Source: Amyloporia xantha
Lineage: Eukaryota > Basidiomycota > Agaricomycetes > Polyporales > Adustoporiaceae
NCBI GenBank assembly: GCA_036971615.1
Contig: JAYKKR010000014.1
Location: 865,819 to 929,818 of the forward strand
Direction: 5' to 3'
DNA length: 64,000 bases
Shown here: positions 36,362 to 46,860 of the stretch, in pieces
How positions within the stretch are numbered: position 1 is the stretch's first letter
How the letters are laid out: each line of letters opens with the position of its first letter
The notes under the pieces: generated by a model
What the model saw: only the letters and a program-made list of their open reading frames with translations
The model's database searches: none
Told to the model about the DNA's origin: nothing
Made by a program: the position numbers and the translations under genes

Positions 36362-38914
36362 CTAAAGTACATATCGAAAATCACGATTCTGAATGTCTGT
36401 GAGATCAAGGAATTCCTGTGAAAGAAACGAAAGCGTCAGGATATGTTTGTAGTGAATGTGCAAGGCCATGCGATGCACCTTGTCTACCCTTCGCTGCATA
36501 GGCTCTCCATCCGGACCGATGACCTCCACAAATGCGCGATCGTAAGTCTCGTCTGGTGGTTCCCTGTTGCGTCGTGCATTCTCGGCAGCGAGCAGGCGGC
36601 GGATGGAGAGGAGGATAATGGGGCAAGCGAGATAGCAGAAGCCGATGATGGTCCATGGGACATGATTTCTATGTCAAATGTTGACGGCGTTAGTACGCTG
36701 ACAATGACCATATATACATCCACACGGGAACCGCCTTACCGAGGACGGTACTTCTCTTGCCACATGAAAGGCCCAGCGGCATTCCCGATGCAGTAGGCAA
36801 TCAGCATGATAGCGTTAACGGTGACGCGCTTCGTGTGGCCGGCAGTGACATTGGACAACCAGGACAGCGAGAGCACGAATCCAGTGGTGCCGACGCCTGA
36901 ATATGGGTACAGTGGATGATTGATGAGATCCCTCCATATCGGAGCACCAATTATGCACGCACCTGTTAGCCAGTTCGCGCAGAGAAGACCTATCCTGTTA
37001 CTCCACGGCAGTGTATTGATCAAAACCACGCCAAGCAGGTTGGGGATGAAATACACGGCGCCGACATACGCACGCGCGTTGTGCAGTCGCGCGGCGAGGT
37101 GCACGCCAGTGTATATGGTGACAATTTCGATGATGCCGTCCACGCATCCTAGGAGTGTGACCTGGAAGTATGAGAATCCGAACGAAGCGACGATGATCTG
37201 GCCCTGGTTCGTCAGGCTGTTGGGCACATTGTTGAGTGCGGAAAAGAGGGCGAAGAGCCAGGTCTTGGGATCACGAAGCGTTTCGTGGAATCTGTTAGGG
37301 CATGAACGAAACGGGAACTGGAACTATGAGGGTCGACTTACTGCTCGATTTTGAAATGTTTATTTTCGACTCCGGTTTGGTTCGCCTGGTGTCGAATGAT
37401 TGAGGCGCAATTACAGACTGCAAATATGCATTCCTACCTTCAGACGCATGATAGCAATAGCGCGCTCTTGCCTAGTCAAAAACCACGCACTTGTGGGTGA
37501 GTCCGGGAAATATAACCTGAAACTCATATTTCAGTGGCGAATTAAGCAGCGACGTTCTGCAAGACGAACCAGAACGTCACCGCGGTGATCAAGGTGAGCA
37601 CGCCGGTAATTGTCATCAACCTACGAGGGTGTGAGAAGGGAAGCCTTGTAAGCCACATACAAAACGTCAGGACTTGCCATTGCCATGGTTCGAAGGCCTC
37701 CGTCTTGATATGCAAGGTCCCGAAGCTGATGAAGCCTGATATTATTTGCGCTGGGGGAGAGGTTCAACTTCAGTAATATAAACTCACTACCTGAAATTCG
37801 ACCCACCAGTGCCATTCATGAGAACTTCAGGTAGTGTCAAGGAATTCTACTTCAGCCATACTGCGAAGCAATAAAAATATTGAACATTTACACCAATAGC
37901 CGACCCGCAACGTCTGTTCGTCCCGCGTGTAGAACATTGAACTGACGATCATGAACCCTGCAGTTATGGAGCCCTCGCACGCGCCAAGAATGAAGCGCAC
38001 AACAAACAGACCGGGGAAGTTCCTACACGCTACATGGGCAGAAAGCGCGATACCCCAAATAAAGATATTGAGGCTTGGAGCCCGATTCCAGAATGTCACC
38101 ACCATGTAAAGATGCCGAGACCAAGTGCTTGGTGACTTCGACATACCTCATCCATTTGCCTACCGGGAAACGTTGTAGAGCAGGATTCTGCGGGTATTCG
38201 AAGATGAGGTAGCTCAGGTAGAAGACAGTGCCAAGCCTGCCGACGGTATTAGACGTCCATTTACTCAAATAGTCGCGCGGATCGTACCAGTTGTATCTGC
38301 AAACACGTATGAATAGAGTTGCCCCAAGCCACTACGACGGTCGACGTACTCGTTTGTGGTTAAGTGGGTCGCTTCCCTGACCACAGAATACAGCGAAAAG
38401 TCACATTTTATACGCGGAGTTAGGAGTAGCGTTGACCAGACCTAATTCCAAGTATCGCGGCACTGCCCAAGGTCGTTTTGTCCATGAATTGAATCCAATA
38501 TAGAGCTAGGCCTCGAATTTAACTCAATGACCAACTTTTACGTCGTGATCCTCAGCAAGACTTCAGCAAGCCGCGAAAACCTCTCAGATGTGGGTTTTAA
38601 ATGCTTTCAGAAGTCTTGAAGAGTATCGAACGAGAAGTAGATTGATACGTACTGCACATGAGTGGCAAGAGATGCCAGTCGATCTTCTTGCGGACCCCTT
38701 CGGCCTCCAGTGGCACAAGGCTTGCCTCAGTATCCTCATCAGACAGCAGTTGAACCGCGGTGTCAATATCAATTGTAGCGACAGCAACATGAATATCTTG
38801 GCCATCGTCGTCCCCGTCGAGGGACTCGCTTGAGCCAATCTTGTGCAGAGCTACCAGGGGTTCATACTCGGCCGCAGCTTCCTTGCGACGGCCAAAGCTG
38901 AGCAGAGTATTCAT
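36362..38914 (-). CDS. MFS transporter, Dal5/allantoate-permease-type, second copy
   Basis: Paralog of the gene at 14811-17246. The N-terminal region MNTLLSFGRRKEAAAEYEPL is followed by an acidic stretch and RKKIDWHLLPLM before TM1. Middle exons include VACRNFPGLFVVRFILGACEG (TM4 region, about 37965-38030) and SMFYTRDEQTLRVGYW. Further on, MPNSLTNQGQIIVASFGFSY (about 37165-37227) precedes several helices. The C-terminal helix is NHVPWTIIGFCYLACPIILL and the tail ends LDLTDIQNRDFRYVL at the stop 36362-36364. About a dozen short introns. It should be a plasma-membrane importer of organic anions; the substrate is unknown. It is the last ordinary gene before the subtelomere. Confidence 0.88.
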
Positions 38915-39208
38915 AGCCGGAGCTTCCTAGACGCAATATATACACCAGGCAATCTAAGCTGCAGTCGAGGTGGCGGTATCTTAGCGTCTACATAAAGGGA
39001 GTTGCTGAGAGTACGGTTTTCGATAGTCTGCTTCAAATTCCATGGGCCCGACCGTAAGATGCGATTTCGGAGTTACGTAAGCAAATCGATCTTCGCAACG
39101 CGCCTGTAAATCTGTCCTCGGCGACGCGTCTCTCTACCATCTCCTCGGTCCTCGTAGACGGCCTGTATGAGTGCTTTCTATTTATTGTTACTCTACTAGC
39201 TATAATAA

Positions 39209-39599
39209 ATGTCTGAGCCTGTTCCGAAACCACCACACTCTGAGCCACCACATTCTTATAAGTTCAGCTCTGCCGAAGGCTATGCACTCTGTCGGAAGAT
39301 TATCTCGCAGGCCTTGCCCTACGATCCGCATGACTATCAGTTGGAAGGTATATGCAAAGCGTTGGAGGGTACCGATGTTCTAGCCATCACCCCAACCTGC
39401 TCTGGAAAGACAGGTTTCATGAGTATGTATATGCTCGTCGCGTGCGCCATTGCGAAAGACCCGACCCTTTGTCCCTCCCCCTCCTTGCGCAAACGGTTCC
39501 GCGTCGACCCCGCTATGCTGGTAATATGTCCAACGAAGGCACTTGAACATGATATGGCATGTATTAATAGTTTAATGACAGTAAAACAGACGGGCTTAC
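39209..39599 (+). pseudogene. RecQ-type DEAD helicase, 3'-truncated N-terminal fragment
   Basis: Reads MSEPVPKPPHS... then LPYDPHDYQLEGICKALEG (Q-motif-like), TPTCSGKTG (Walker A; the usual glycine is Cys here), a helix, and AMLVICPTKALEHDM (motif Ia region). After about 39555 the similarity stops and a short nonsense tail runs to 39604, where a repeat begins. The strand-separation core and the second RecA domain are missing, so it cannot be a working helicase. Large RecQ helicase families are common in mushroom genomes, and telomere-linked RecQ genes are known at several fungal chromosome ends. Its position directly against the telomeric element array fits that, though one fragment does not prove it. 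Confidence 0.75.
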
Positions 39600-39814
39600 T
39601 GTAACGGGCGAGATCGAAGCGAGAGCCGTTACGACGAGAACAGAGCAGAAGTTCGCGAACAAAGCCTAGGGACGATGCCCGAGTACTGGTGTTGGCTCGA
39701 CGAAGAGAGATACAGGGCTCGGGCAAAGTTCTAAGTACCTACGGAAATAACCGAAGCCTGAGTCATCGTGTACAGTAAGCGAGCGTGCGCGAGTATCTAC
39801 CAGAGTCCGTTGTA
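39600..39814. mobile_element. Probable gypsy LTR fragment
   Basis: Begins TGTAACGGGCGAGATCG at 39600, exactly where the helicase fragment ends, with a nearby inverse CCGTTACG. LTRs of mushroom gypsy elements often begin TGTAACGG. The other end is not seen because the next element (poly-A end at 39815) cuts it. Confidence 0.45.
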
Positions 39815-40430
39815 TTTTTTTTTTGGTGGAGCGTTGCGCCAGGGTGGCGCAGGGTCTAGCAGTCGACAAAGTCGCCTCTAGAGCCCCCGCTGACGGTTCA
39901 GGGAAACGAGACCCCGAAAAGTGATTTCTACTACCTTCGCCATAAATTCACACTGAGGAAATGCAATTACGCACGCAGTGTGGGACTCAAAAAATCGAGG
40001 AAGGTCAATCTGGTGCACCATCATCGCGCCAACTAGTCTCCGGTACACGCTCATCCCCCGACTGACCCTCCTCTATACCCACTAAAACCTCAGCCTTGCC
40101 GCGGGCCCAATTACGCGGCAGGTCTTCCTCGTTTCGCAGTGTCTTCTCCCATGTTGCTTTAACTAAGGACTGCTTAAGGGCCTTTTTATCGTATTTTCTT
40201 CTATCTGTCATCTTACAGTCTATTGCAAGGTGTTCGTTTATCGCCTGCAGCCACTGCCGCTCTATTTCTTGTGGTGTATGTGTTGACGTGCGGCCAGTCT
40301 CTCCGTCCGGTATGACCCTCTCATTACGGATCTTCCAGATTAAATAGGCAGACTCAGACATGATAATTCGGTACAGTCTCGCGCTTTCAGCTTTGGCTTT
40401 GCCTCTTAGGTTATGAGACCTGCTAGGATC
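39815..40430 (-). mobile_element. 5'-truncated non-LTR retrotransposon (LINE) 3' end
   Basis: On the minus strand a frame at 40361-40005 reads MSESAYLIWKIRNERVI... Its ESAYLIWKIRNER block resembles the extreme C-terminus of RNase-H-bearing reverse transcriptases of mushroom LINEs. It is followed by about 180 bp of untranslated sequence and a run of ten A (T run on the plus strand at 39815-39824), the expected poly-A end. The catalytic domains are missing, as in most LINE insertions. The right limit is approximate. Confidence 0.55.
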
Positions 40431-41038
40431 AGCTAGGATCGAAATCCTAGGCTGGCGCCTAGTGCACTCCTAGGCCGGTGCGCACTACGTAGACCAGCAC
40501 CTAGCACAGTCCTAGGCACGTAGTACATGAGAGCAGGGAGAGGCGCAACACAGCAGCGGCCGTCCTGGACGTCCACCTCTGCTGGCATGTCTGTTGTACT
40601 GTGTAGCACAGGCGGACGTCCAGGATGTCCATCTCCACTATAGAATTATATAGGGTTTTCGTAACTGGGTTGGGGTACACTTACCTCCCTTCTAGGTTTG
40701 GGTAGGTCCGATTAGGAGCGGGGAGGTACATTTACGTAGCAAAACCCTGTACAGTAGGGTACTATACCGTAAATATATGAGTTGAGAGAAAAGAACGCGC
40801 TTCGGATAGAGCGTGCTGAAGCGCGAACGTAGTACTGAATGTACAGAAGTGAAGTATATGCATGAACGCGCATCCGTTTGCTCGTGCGGATGCGCGTTCG
40901 AGGCACTCGGGTACATCAGCAAAATCAAACATTTGTATTGTTTACCTTTTTCTCCTTATTTGGACTTGATGTCTTGTGTAAGGAAAATAAGACAATCTAT
41001 AATGCGAGCGTGTCTTGCCCCAATGCGATCGACAGGTT
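40431..41038. other. Subtelomeric non-coding DNA with several hairpins
   Basis: Contains CTAGGA/TCCTAG-rich sequence (40430-40520), a 12-bp inverted repeat TCCTGGACGTCC/GGACGTCCAGGA (40563-40574, 40614-40625), and a perfect 13-bp hairpin GAACGCGCATCCG with a 10-nt loop (40864-40899). No gene. Confidence 0.55.
40864..40899. repeat. Perfect 13-bp hairpin
   Basis: GAACGCGCATCCG (40864-40876) and its exact reverse complement (40887-40899) enclose the loop TTTGCTCGTG. Role unknown. Confidence 0.6.
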
Positions 41039-41606
41039 AGGTGGTGTGGGCCGAACGACGCGCTGACTGAGACTATACGAGCGGAGCGAGTTTAGTCGAG
41101 GGAGGTGCGGAGTGAAGGCTGGCCGAAGAGCTAGGACAATAGGGTGCTGGGGATCCAACACCAAACCTATTTCGGCTTATATGCCTCATCAGGTCCTTAG
41201 CTTGGTAAGCAAATAAATACCCTGCATCGTACGACTATGAGAGTGGTACGACGGCTTTAATATCTTGTGATCATCCGAGAATAGAACGAGCCAATGGCGG
41301 ATCCCGCTCATTTGCGATGGCATCGCACTTTTAGTAAAAACCATGACAAACCTTCCGATGCATCACGCATCAAAGAACCATCGGGACGGAGTTCCGCCGG
41401 GCCGAGGTTTCCCCGAAGTAACCGGAGCCGGAGCATGTGATTGATCAGTCACGTTACCACCACGTGGCGTCTATGACGTCACTCTGGCGCTTAGATAAGG
41501 CTCCATGTCTATGACGTCAGTATGACATCATTACCCTGGCGCTTATCAGCATTAAGGACAAATTGCCCCCGCCCGGACCGTTAGGTCCGTTAGGTTACCT
41601 TCGGTT
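41039..41606 (-). repeat. Pseudo-LTR copy I (divergent)
   Basis: Starts AGGTGGTGTGGG, contains the CTGGGGATCCAACACC hairpin and a hammerhead core, and ends with CCCGGACCGTTAGGTCCGTT. It is clearly related to copies II-IV but diverged, with compensating changes in the ribozyme stems. Confidence 0.75.
41130..41201 (-). ncRNA. Hammerhead ribozyme candidate I
   Basis: On the minus strand: stem I (GGAC/GUCC extended past a bulged A), the core CUGAUGA (41186-41192), stem II GGC-AUAUAA-GCC, GAAA (41170-41173), then stem III as UAG/CUA plus the hairpin GGUGUUGG-AUCC-CCAGCACC, and the cleavage dinucleotide UU before G41137. All three stems differ from copies II-IV but still pair. The 4-nt bulge in stem III is atypical. 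Confidence 0.75.
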
Positions 41607-42110
41607 AGGTGGTGGAGCGACGAAGCGACGACGGAGCTATGGGAGCCGAAGGCGACCTTAGCGGAGGAAGTTGCTGAGGAGCGGGAGACAGAGCAAGGCA
41701 ATGAGGTGCTGGGGATCCAACACCGACCCATTTCGTCTTTTATAGACTCATCAGGCCCTCTATCTTGGTAAGCGAGAAATACCCCGCATCGTACGACTTT
41801 GAGAATCGTACGACGGCATAATATCTTATTAATAATTGCCGACGAGACCGAGCCAATAGCATTATCCCGCTATCGGGTGGACTCGGACTATGATGTCATT
41901 GTCTAGACCTGTCTCCTATTATTAGGAGTGACGTCATTCCGTCGGCGTTCCGCCGGTCCGAAGAGTCACCGAAGTAGCCGAGCCGGTGCATGTGATATCA
42001 CGCAATCACATGTGCCACCCCTGACGTCATGGCCTAGGCGGGCCTAGAACATGACATCATCGAGCGCGTATATTAGACGCCCCATGTCACTTAGGTTAGG
42101 GGTTAGGGTT
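41607..42110 (-). repeat. Pseudo-LTR copy II
   Basis: 504 bp, starting AGGTGGTGGAGCGACGAAGC. Its right end stops at CATGTCAC and is capped by TTAGGTTAGGGGTTAGGGTT (42091-42110), i.e. telomere-like repeats placed directly on a truncated unit. Confidence 0.85.
41687..41764 (-). ncRNA. Hammerhead ribozyme candidate II
   Basis: Core CUGAUGA (41748-41754), stem II GUCU-AUAAA-AGAC, GAAA (41731-41734), stem III UGG/UCA plus the 8-bp hairpin with loop AUCC, and predicted cleavage after UU before G41699. Stem I is GGC/GCC, a 3-nt bulge, then GAUAGAG/CUCUGUC. Confidence 0.75.
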
Positions 42111-42113
42111 AGG
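42091..42113 (+). repeat. Interstitial telomere-like repeats at element junctions
   Basis: TTAGGTTAGGGGTTAGGGTT joins pseudo-LTR II to III. Similar short TTAGG-like runs occur at about 41576-41609, 42652-42690, 42751-42785 and 46851-46862, always at a unit boundary and always G-rich on the plus strand. Confidence 0.8.
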
Positions 42114-42690
42114 TGGTGGAGCGACGAAGCGACGACGGAGCTATGGGAGCCGAAGGCGACCTTAGCGGAGGATGTTGCTGAGGAGCGGGAGACAGAGCTA
42201 GGCAATGAGGTGCTGGGGATCCAACACCGACCCATTTCGTCTTTTATAGACTCATCAGGCCCTCTATCTTGGTAAGCGAGAAATACCCTGCATCGTACGA
42301 CTTTGAGAATCGTACGACGGCATAATATCTTATTAATAGTTGCCGACGAGACCGAGCCAATAGCATTATCCCGCTATCGGGTGGACTCGGACTATGATGT
42401 CATTGTCTAGACCTGTCTCCTATTATTAGGAGTGACGTCATTCCGACGGAGTTCCGCCGGTCCGAAGAGTCACCGAAGTAGCCGAGCCGGTGCATGTGAT
42501 TCATGCAATCACATGTGCCACCCCTGACGTCATGGCCTAGGTGAGCCTAGAACATGACGTCATCGAGCGCATATATTAGACGCCCCATGTCACGTGACTA
42601 TGTCACGTTACCCCGGCGCTAATTGCATTAAGGACTACGCACCTGGCCCGGACCGTTAGGTCCGTTAGGTTAGGTTCGGTTAGGTTACTA
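42111..42690 (-). repeat. Pseudo-LTR copy III
   Basis: Same start as copy II (AGGTGGTGGAGCG), but extends past CATGTCAC to CCCGGACCGTTAGGTCCGTT and then TTAGG-like repeats (about 42652-42690). Nearly identical to copy II over the shared part. Confidence 0.85.
42191..42268 (-). ncRNA. Hammerhead ribozyme candidate III
   Basis: Same fold as candidate II. The stem I bulge reads UAG instead of UUG; all core nucleotides are kept. Confidence 0.75.
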
Positions 42691-43250
42691 TTTTGATATG
42701 ACATCAATTAGTCAGCAATATTGTATTTCCGATTAAGGAATGTACATACGGTTAGGTTAGGTTCTGGTTAGGTTAAATTAGGTAAAACGCCTCGGTTAAT
42801 ACCGTCTGCGGTGTACACAGAAACCGTAGTACTTACAAGATATTGCAAGTGAGGTAGCGAAAGAGTTGCTGATCTCCCCCCTTCCGAAACAGCTGAAAGA
42901 CACTGAATCAGAGCTCGTGAGGAACTACCATTCGAATCGCGGGCTGCCAGCTACAGCACATGAAATTATCAGTTATACAACGGTCGCAGGACTGCCGCAC
43001 AGGGTCAGTTCATCCATAAGAGTAGTCGTAGTACCCTCCCCCCGAGCATCAGAGACATCCGCAAGCGGCACCGCCAAAGAGAGGCTCAGGCCCAGTTATG
43101 CGCCTTCCACACTTCTGAGAATGTAAAGGAGACCGCCAACGGGCGAACAGAATAGTCTCCAGAGTATAACAAATAAAAGCCACATGCTGGCTGACTCGCT
43201 AGCAGACACACCCTCCCACACGCTGGCTACAGTTTTCACCAACGCAGGTA
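42691..43250 (-). other. 3' region of the Penelope-like element
   Basis: Lies between the ORF stop and the left TTAGG-like junction. A plus-strand frame at 42866-43126 has no motif. I read it as the element's 3' untranslated region. Confidence 0.5.
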
Positions 43251-46200
43251 CTAATGCGCCCACCCAAATGGGTCCGGCGAGTGACGGTGCAGATAAATAG
43301 TATCGTCGTCAGAAACCCCAGAGACTTCCTCCGGCTGACTAAACGGCAACTGCGAACCGCCTTGAACATTTTGCGCCGCCATTGACGAACTTTCCGCGGA
43401 TTGTTCGTTGACGACGCGCTCGTCCAGCTTTTCGAGAATCATCTTTTTCCAGACACTTGCGATGTCGGCTAGGTTTCGTGTTCTTTTGCGAGACACTAAC
43501 CAGCGACGGTCTAGGATATCAGTCTTACGAATATCAACAAACTGGGTTTCCTCGCCTACATGCCAACTACGGAATTTCAACGCCGAGTCGAACGAGGCTC
43601 TGCCCGATCTGTCATCTTCGTACGGGTATTCTGGTGACCAGTCCCCTGTGGCGGCGCGTGTGCACCACTCACGCCAATATCCAGTGATGACGTCTCCAAG
43701 CTCTTTCGCTTGAAAGTAGTTCCATGCCTCGTTGAACTCTGACTTTAGTACAAGAACGCCTTGCGACGCCTTAGGCTCACCGCCGTCACGCGGTACACTG
43801 AGCCGTTTTTCCCATCGTTCTGAGATGTTATTCTTCAGCCAATGAGTTACGAGTTGTTCGAGATACCCCCTGCACATGTACAAGGCGACCAAGCCTTGCA
43901 TGGCCTGTAAGTAAGTATGCTTAGTACTACTCAGGGTGGCAAGCCGCGACATCTCCCCTATAAAGGTACCCCTCTTTACGTCGAGTGGGTGATGAGATAT
44001 CCATGGAATCCTTTCTTGGTGGGACGCTGCTTTGCGGTATGGCATGTGCTGCAACCTATCAAATTCGTCTTTGTAGAGCGTCATGTCCAGGAACACCTGA
44101 GACCGATGCGAAACGTTCCACTCAATAACACAGCCATCGAAGTGAATATTGTAAGAAATAATATCTAACGCTTCTTGTTCACTAGAAGCGTAGACAATTG
44201 CTAAACAATCATCGATGTAACGACCATAGAAAGGAACTAGGTCGTTATTCATTATATCACACTTGCGTTCGAACCACCAACCATACAGATTTGCTAGATC
44301 CGGTGAGTCCGCTACGCCCATTGCTAGGCCACGCAATTGCTCATATAAAACACCTTGAAACTGTGTAAGCAGTCTAGTGTTGCCAACTTCGAGACAGCGA
44401 CGAAAGATCTCTCGAACCTTCGCTGCATGATCAGCTCCGCCACGTTCCGGATCCGCACTCCAATAATGTTCGAGGTAGAGCTCGTTAACGATTTCTAGAC
44501 ATTTGTCCAGGGGAATGTTTGGGTAGAACGCGACGACGTCGCCAGTAACAATGTACCAGCGACGATCTCGACGCAACTTCAACTGACTCAATTTTATCGC
44601 CAAGTGTTTGGTACCATGTAGAATGGTTGGCGCCGATTCGACAATCGGTTTGAGTTTTTTAGAAACGAATTTAGCCGCAGGATTTTGAATGGCCGAGTGA
44701 CATGGGATTATAGGCCTAAACTTCACAGGATATTTGTGAATTTTAGGTATACCGTAAAATACAGGTATATGATGGTTACTCGAGCCTGCCGGTGTTATCT
44801 TAGACCGCAAAAAGTCTGACAGGTTAGACGGCTCCTCAAGCGCAAGGTAGACCTCAGTTAAGTCTGCCAGCGCATTCATTTCTGCACATTTTACTCGAAG
44901 GATATCGTTGGCTGTTAATCTGTTAAGGGGTCGATAATCCTTAGCATTTGACAGCACCTCCAAGGTTTGAGAGATGATCCAGGTGCGCTCTGACACCGCA
45001 ATTCCCAGATTCTTGTCTGTAGGCGTCACAATGTAATCGTGAGCCTTCAAGAAATCTCGAACTTGGCGGAGATTCGGACCGAGCGGCTTAAGGTGGTCTT
45101 CCGACTCCAGCGACTCGGGCATATTGGCTAGCGTTTTGTTAACGAACAGCCTGCCTTTGAGAAGGCCTTGTTCGATGTAGTGCGGTAGTGCGGGCATTCT
45201 CTTCGCGCGATGCTCAGATTTTACCTCGTACTCTGGATCAAACCACTGATTTTGATCGGTCAAGTGAAAGAACAGTCGCCAATGAATACGACGATTGAAT
45301 TCACGCCATGCATCGCGTATGAGTTCACGATTGTAAGGCGCATAGAACATGAATTTCATGCCTATACTTAACTGATATTGAATCTCACGGGGGACAGAGA
45401 CACCGGTAGACAGATGAACATAACTTTTGAATTGGGACGCGCGCAGAACATCTACTGGCGTATTCAAAAGTACACAACGTACTGCTACAGGATGAGGGAC
45501 TGAAAGCAACCAGTCCGGGAGAGAAGACGGACGACCATACTGATAAGAAAAAGTCCTCGAGAGAGCCTCACTCTCTGACAATGGCGTAAACGATGTGTTA
45601 TCGTTATAGTACGCGCTTACTTGCCACCCTTCTTTCCTCCCCGCCCCTTCTTTTCCTTCGCCTGCTCCTTCTTTTGATGAGCCTTTACCCCACCCGCCGC
45701 GCGAATTGCCTTGGCCTTTCTGCTTAGGGATGACTGAGTTGCGCTTCTTTGGCGCGAACGAGTCGGAGGAGGGATGTACCTTTTTACCTCCGGGGGACGA
45801 GGAAGTTCCTTCCCTTTGCCCTTGGACTGAGTCGACCCGCCATTCTTCTAGGTACGACATTAGCGTATAGGCTTTGGTGCCAAGTGAGGGACCTGGACTT
45901 ACCTTCTGCTTCTGCGCATACTCTTTCGAGAGCTTGTCCGCAAGCTTATGATACCGCGCGTCGACTGCTTTGTTGATCAAGGCCATCGTGGATGGGCCCG
46001 GACCAGCGGAGGCAGACTCAGAAACGTCGACCATCTCGACGTCGGCGGCAGCAGCGATCTCCTTCTTGGCGTCCTGCTTGAGGCGGGACGCGGCATCACG
46101 ACTCTCCACGAGCCGCTGAATGCGCAAGACGTAGACCGACAAGTCTTCGCGGCAGGCGTGGTAGGCGGCAACTGATGCCGGCGAAACCTCCCAACCGTCG

Positions 46201-46811
46201 ACGACCTGCTCGTTCGGGTCGTTGGGCGAAGCAACGAATTTCGGTACCATGGCCTGTGTCTTTACCACCTGCCACCGATGCTTAACGATGTTATCGAGCT
46301 GTTGGAACAACACATCTCGATCTAACAGACCCTCCTGGTGAGCAACGTCGTCCTTCTTCGCCTTGATCGACTCCTCCAAAGTGCCACTCAAGTACTTATC
46401 CCAATCGTCTGAGACTTTCTTTTTGTGTGCGAGGGCAGTCACCGAGTCGGAGAACTCCTTCGTGAGCTGAAGGTCCGGCTTAGCGACGCGGAGGTGCTGA
46501 GGGTACGTTCCGGCACTCTTGTGGTGCTCCCACTTTGCGAGAGTGGCCCGGGCCGAACAGCACTTGCTGACGGTTTTGGCGATCTCAAGAAGAGGGCCCC
46601 GGAGAACGTCACGGTAGTCAGAAGACACCATGGAAACGACCTCGTCGACCGTGTTGGCCGCGAGAATCGCAGTGTGACGGCCGTATAGCAACGAGGTGTG
46701 ACTCTCGTCGCCTGACTGCGCCGACACGTTGCTGATCCGAATAGAATCTGCGAGAGGGGAGACGGCGCGGAGGAAGGCTGGGGTTCCAACAGAGAAGTTG
46801 AAAGAAGACAT
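43251..46811 (-). CDS. Penelope-like element reverse transcriptase (endonuclease-deficient)
   Basis: 1186 codons with no intron needed. The N-terminal 550 residues have Lys/Glu-rich and low-complexity segments (GKGSSKEGAGEGKEG), probably RNA-binding or linker. The RT domain begins near residue 685 with FYGIPKIHK...FRPIIPCHS, a block typical of Penelope and telomerase-like RTs. Then come GDVVAFYPNIPLDKCLEIV (first catalytic Asp, near 760), GLAMGVADSPDLANLYGWW (near 840) and FYGRYIDDCLAIVY (YIDD catalytic pair, near 865). The C-terminal 250 residues show no GIY-YIG motif (no GIY, no catalytic Arg/Glu pattern), so this belongs to the EN-minus class known from telomeres. The frame is fully open, suggesting recent activity. 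It would use the chromosome's 3' end as primer. Confidence 0.88.
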   Translation of the reverse strand: MSSFNFSVGTPAFLRAVSPLADSIRISNVSAQSGDESHTSLLYGRHTAILAANTVDEVVSMVSSDYRDVLRGPLLEIAKTVSKCCSARATLAKWEHHKSAGTYPQHLRVAKPDLQLTKEFSDSVTALAHKKKVSDDWDKYLSGTLEESIKAKKDDVAHQEGLLDRDVLFQQLDNIVKHRWQVVKTQAMVPKFVASPNDPNEQVVDGWEVSPASVAAYHACREDLSVYVLRIQRLVESRDAASRLKQDAKKEIAAAADVEMVDVSESASAGPGPSTMALINKAVDARYHKLADKLSKEYAQKQKVSPGPSLGTKAYTLMSYLEEWRVDSVQGQREGTSSSPGGKKVHPSSDSFAPKKRNSVIPKQKGQGNSRGGWGKGSSKEGAGEGKEGAGRKEGWQVSAYYNDNTSFTPLSESEALSRTFSYQYGRPSSLPDWLLSVPHPVAVRCVLLNTPVDVLRASQFKSYVHLSTGVSVPREIQYQLSIGMKFMFYAPYNRELIRDAWREFNRRIHWRLFFHLTDQNQWFDPEYEVKSEHRAKRMPALPHYIEQGLLKGRLFVNKTLANMPESLESEDHLKPLGPNLRQVRDFLKAHDYIVTPTDKNLGIAVSERTWIISQTLEVLSNAKDYRPLNRLTANDILRVKCAEMNALADLTEVYLALEEPSNLSDFLRSKITPAGSSNHHIPVFYGIPKIHKYPVKFRPIIPCHSAIQNPAAKFVSKKLKPIVESAPTILHGTKHLAIKLSQLKLRRDRRWYIVTGDVVAFYPNIPLDKCLEIVNELYLEHYWSADPERGGADHAAKVREIFRRCLEVGNTRLLTQFQGVLYEQLRGLAMGVADSPDLANLYGWWFERKCDIMNNDLVPFYGRYIDDCLAIVYASSEQEALDIISYNIHFDGCVIEWNVSHRSQVFLDMTLYKDEFDRLQHMPYRKAASHQERIPWISHHPLDVKRGTFIGEMSRLATLSSTKHTYLQAMQGLVALYMCRGYLEQLVTHWLKNNISERWEKRLSVPRDGGEPKASQGVLVLKSEFNEAWNYFQAKELGDVITGYWREWCTRAATGDWSPEYPYEDDRSGRASFDSALKFRSWHVGEETQFVDIRKTDILDRRWLVSRKRTRNLADIASVWKKMILEKLDERVVNEQSAESSSMAAQNVQGGSQLPFSQPEEVSGVSDDDTIYLHRHSPDPFGWAH

Positions 46812-46860
46812 TGTAAAGAAATGAAAAACTCAATGGGGTTGCGTCGTTTGAGGTAAGGTT

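Noticed and set aside
1..39000. A secondary-metabolite gene cluster (four P450s plus transporters)
   Set aside because: No backbone synthase, methyltransferase or cluster regulator is visible; tandem P450 duplication alone explains the pattern.
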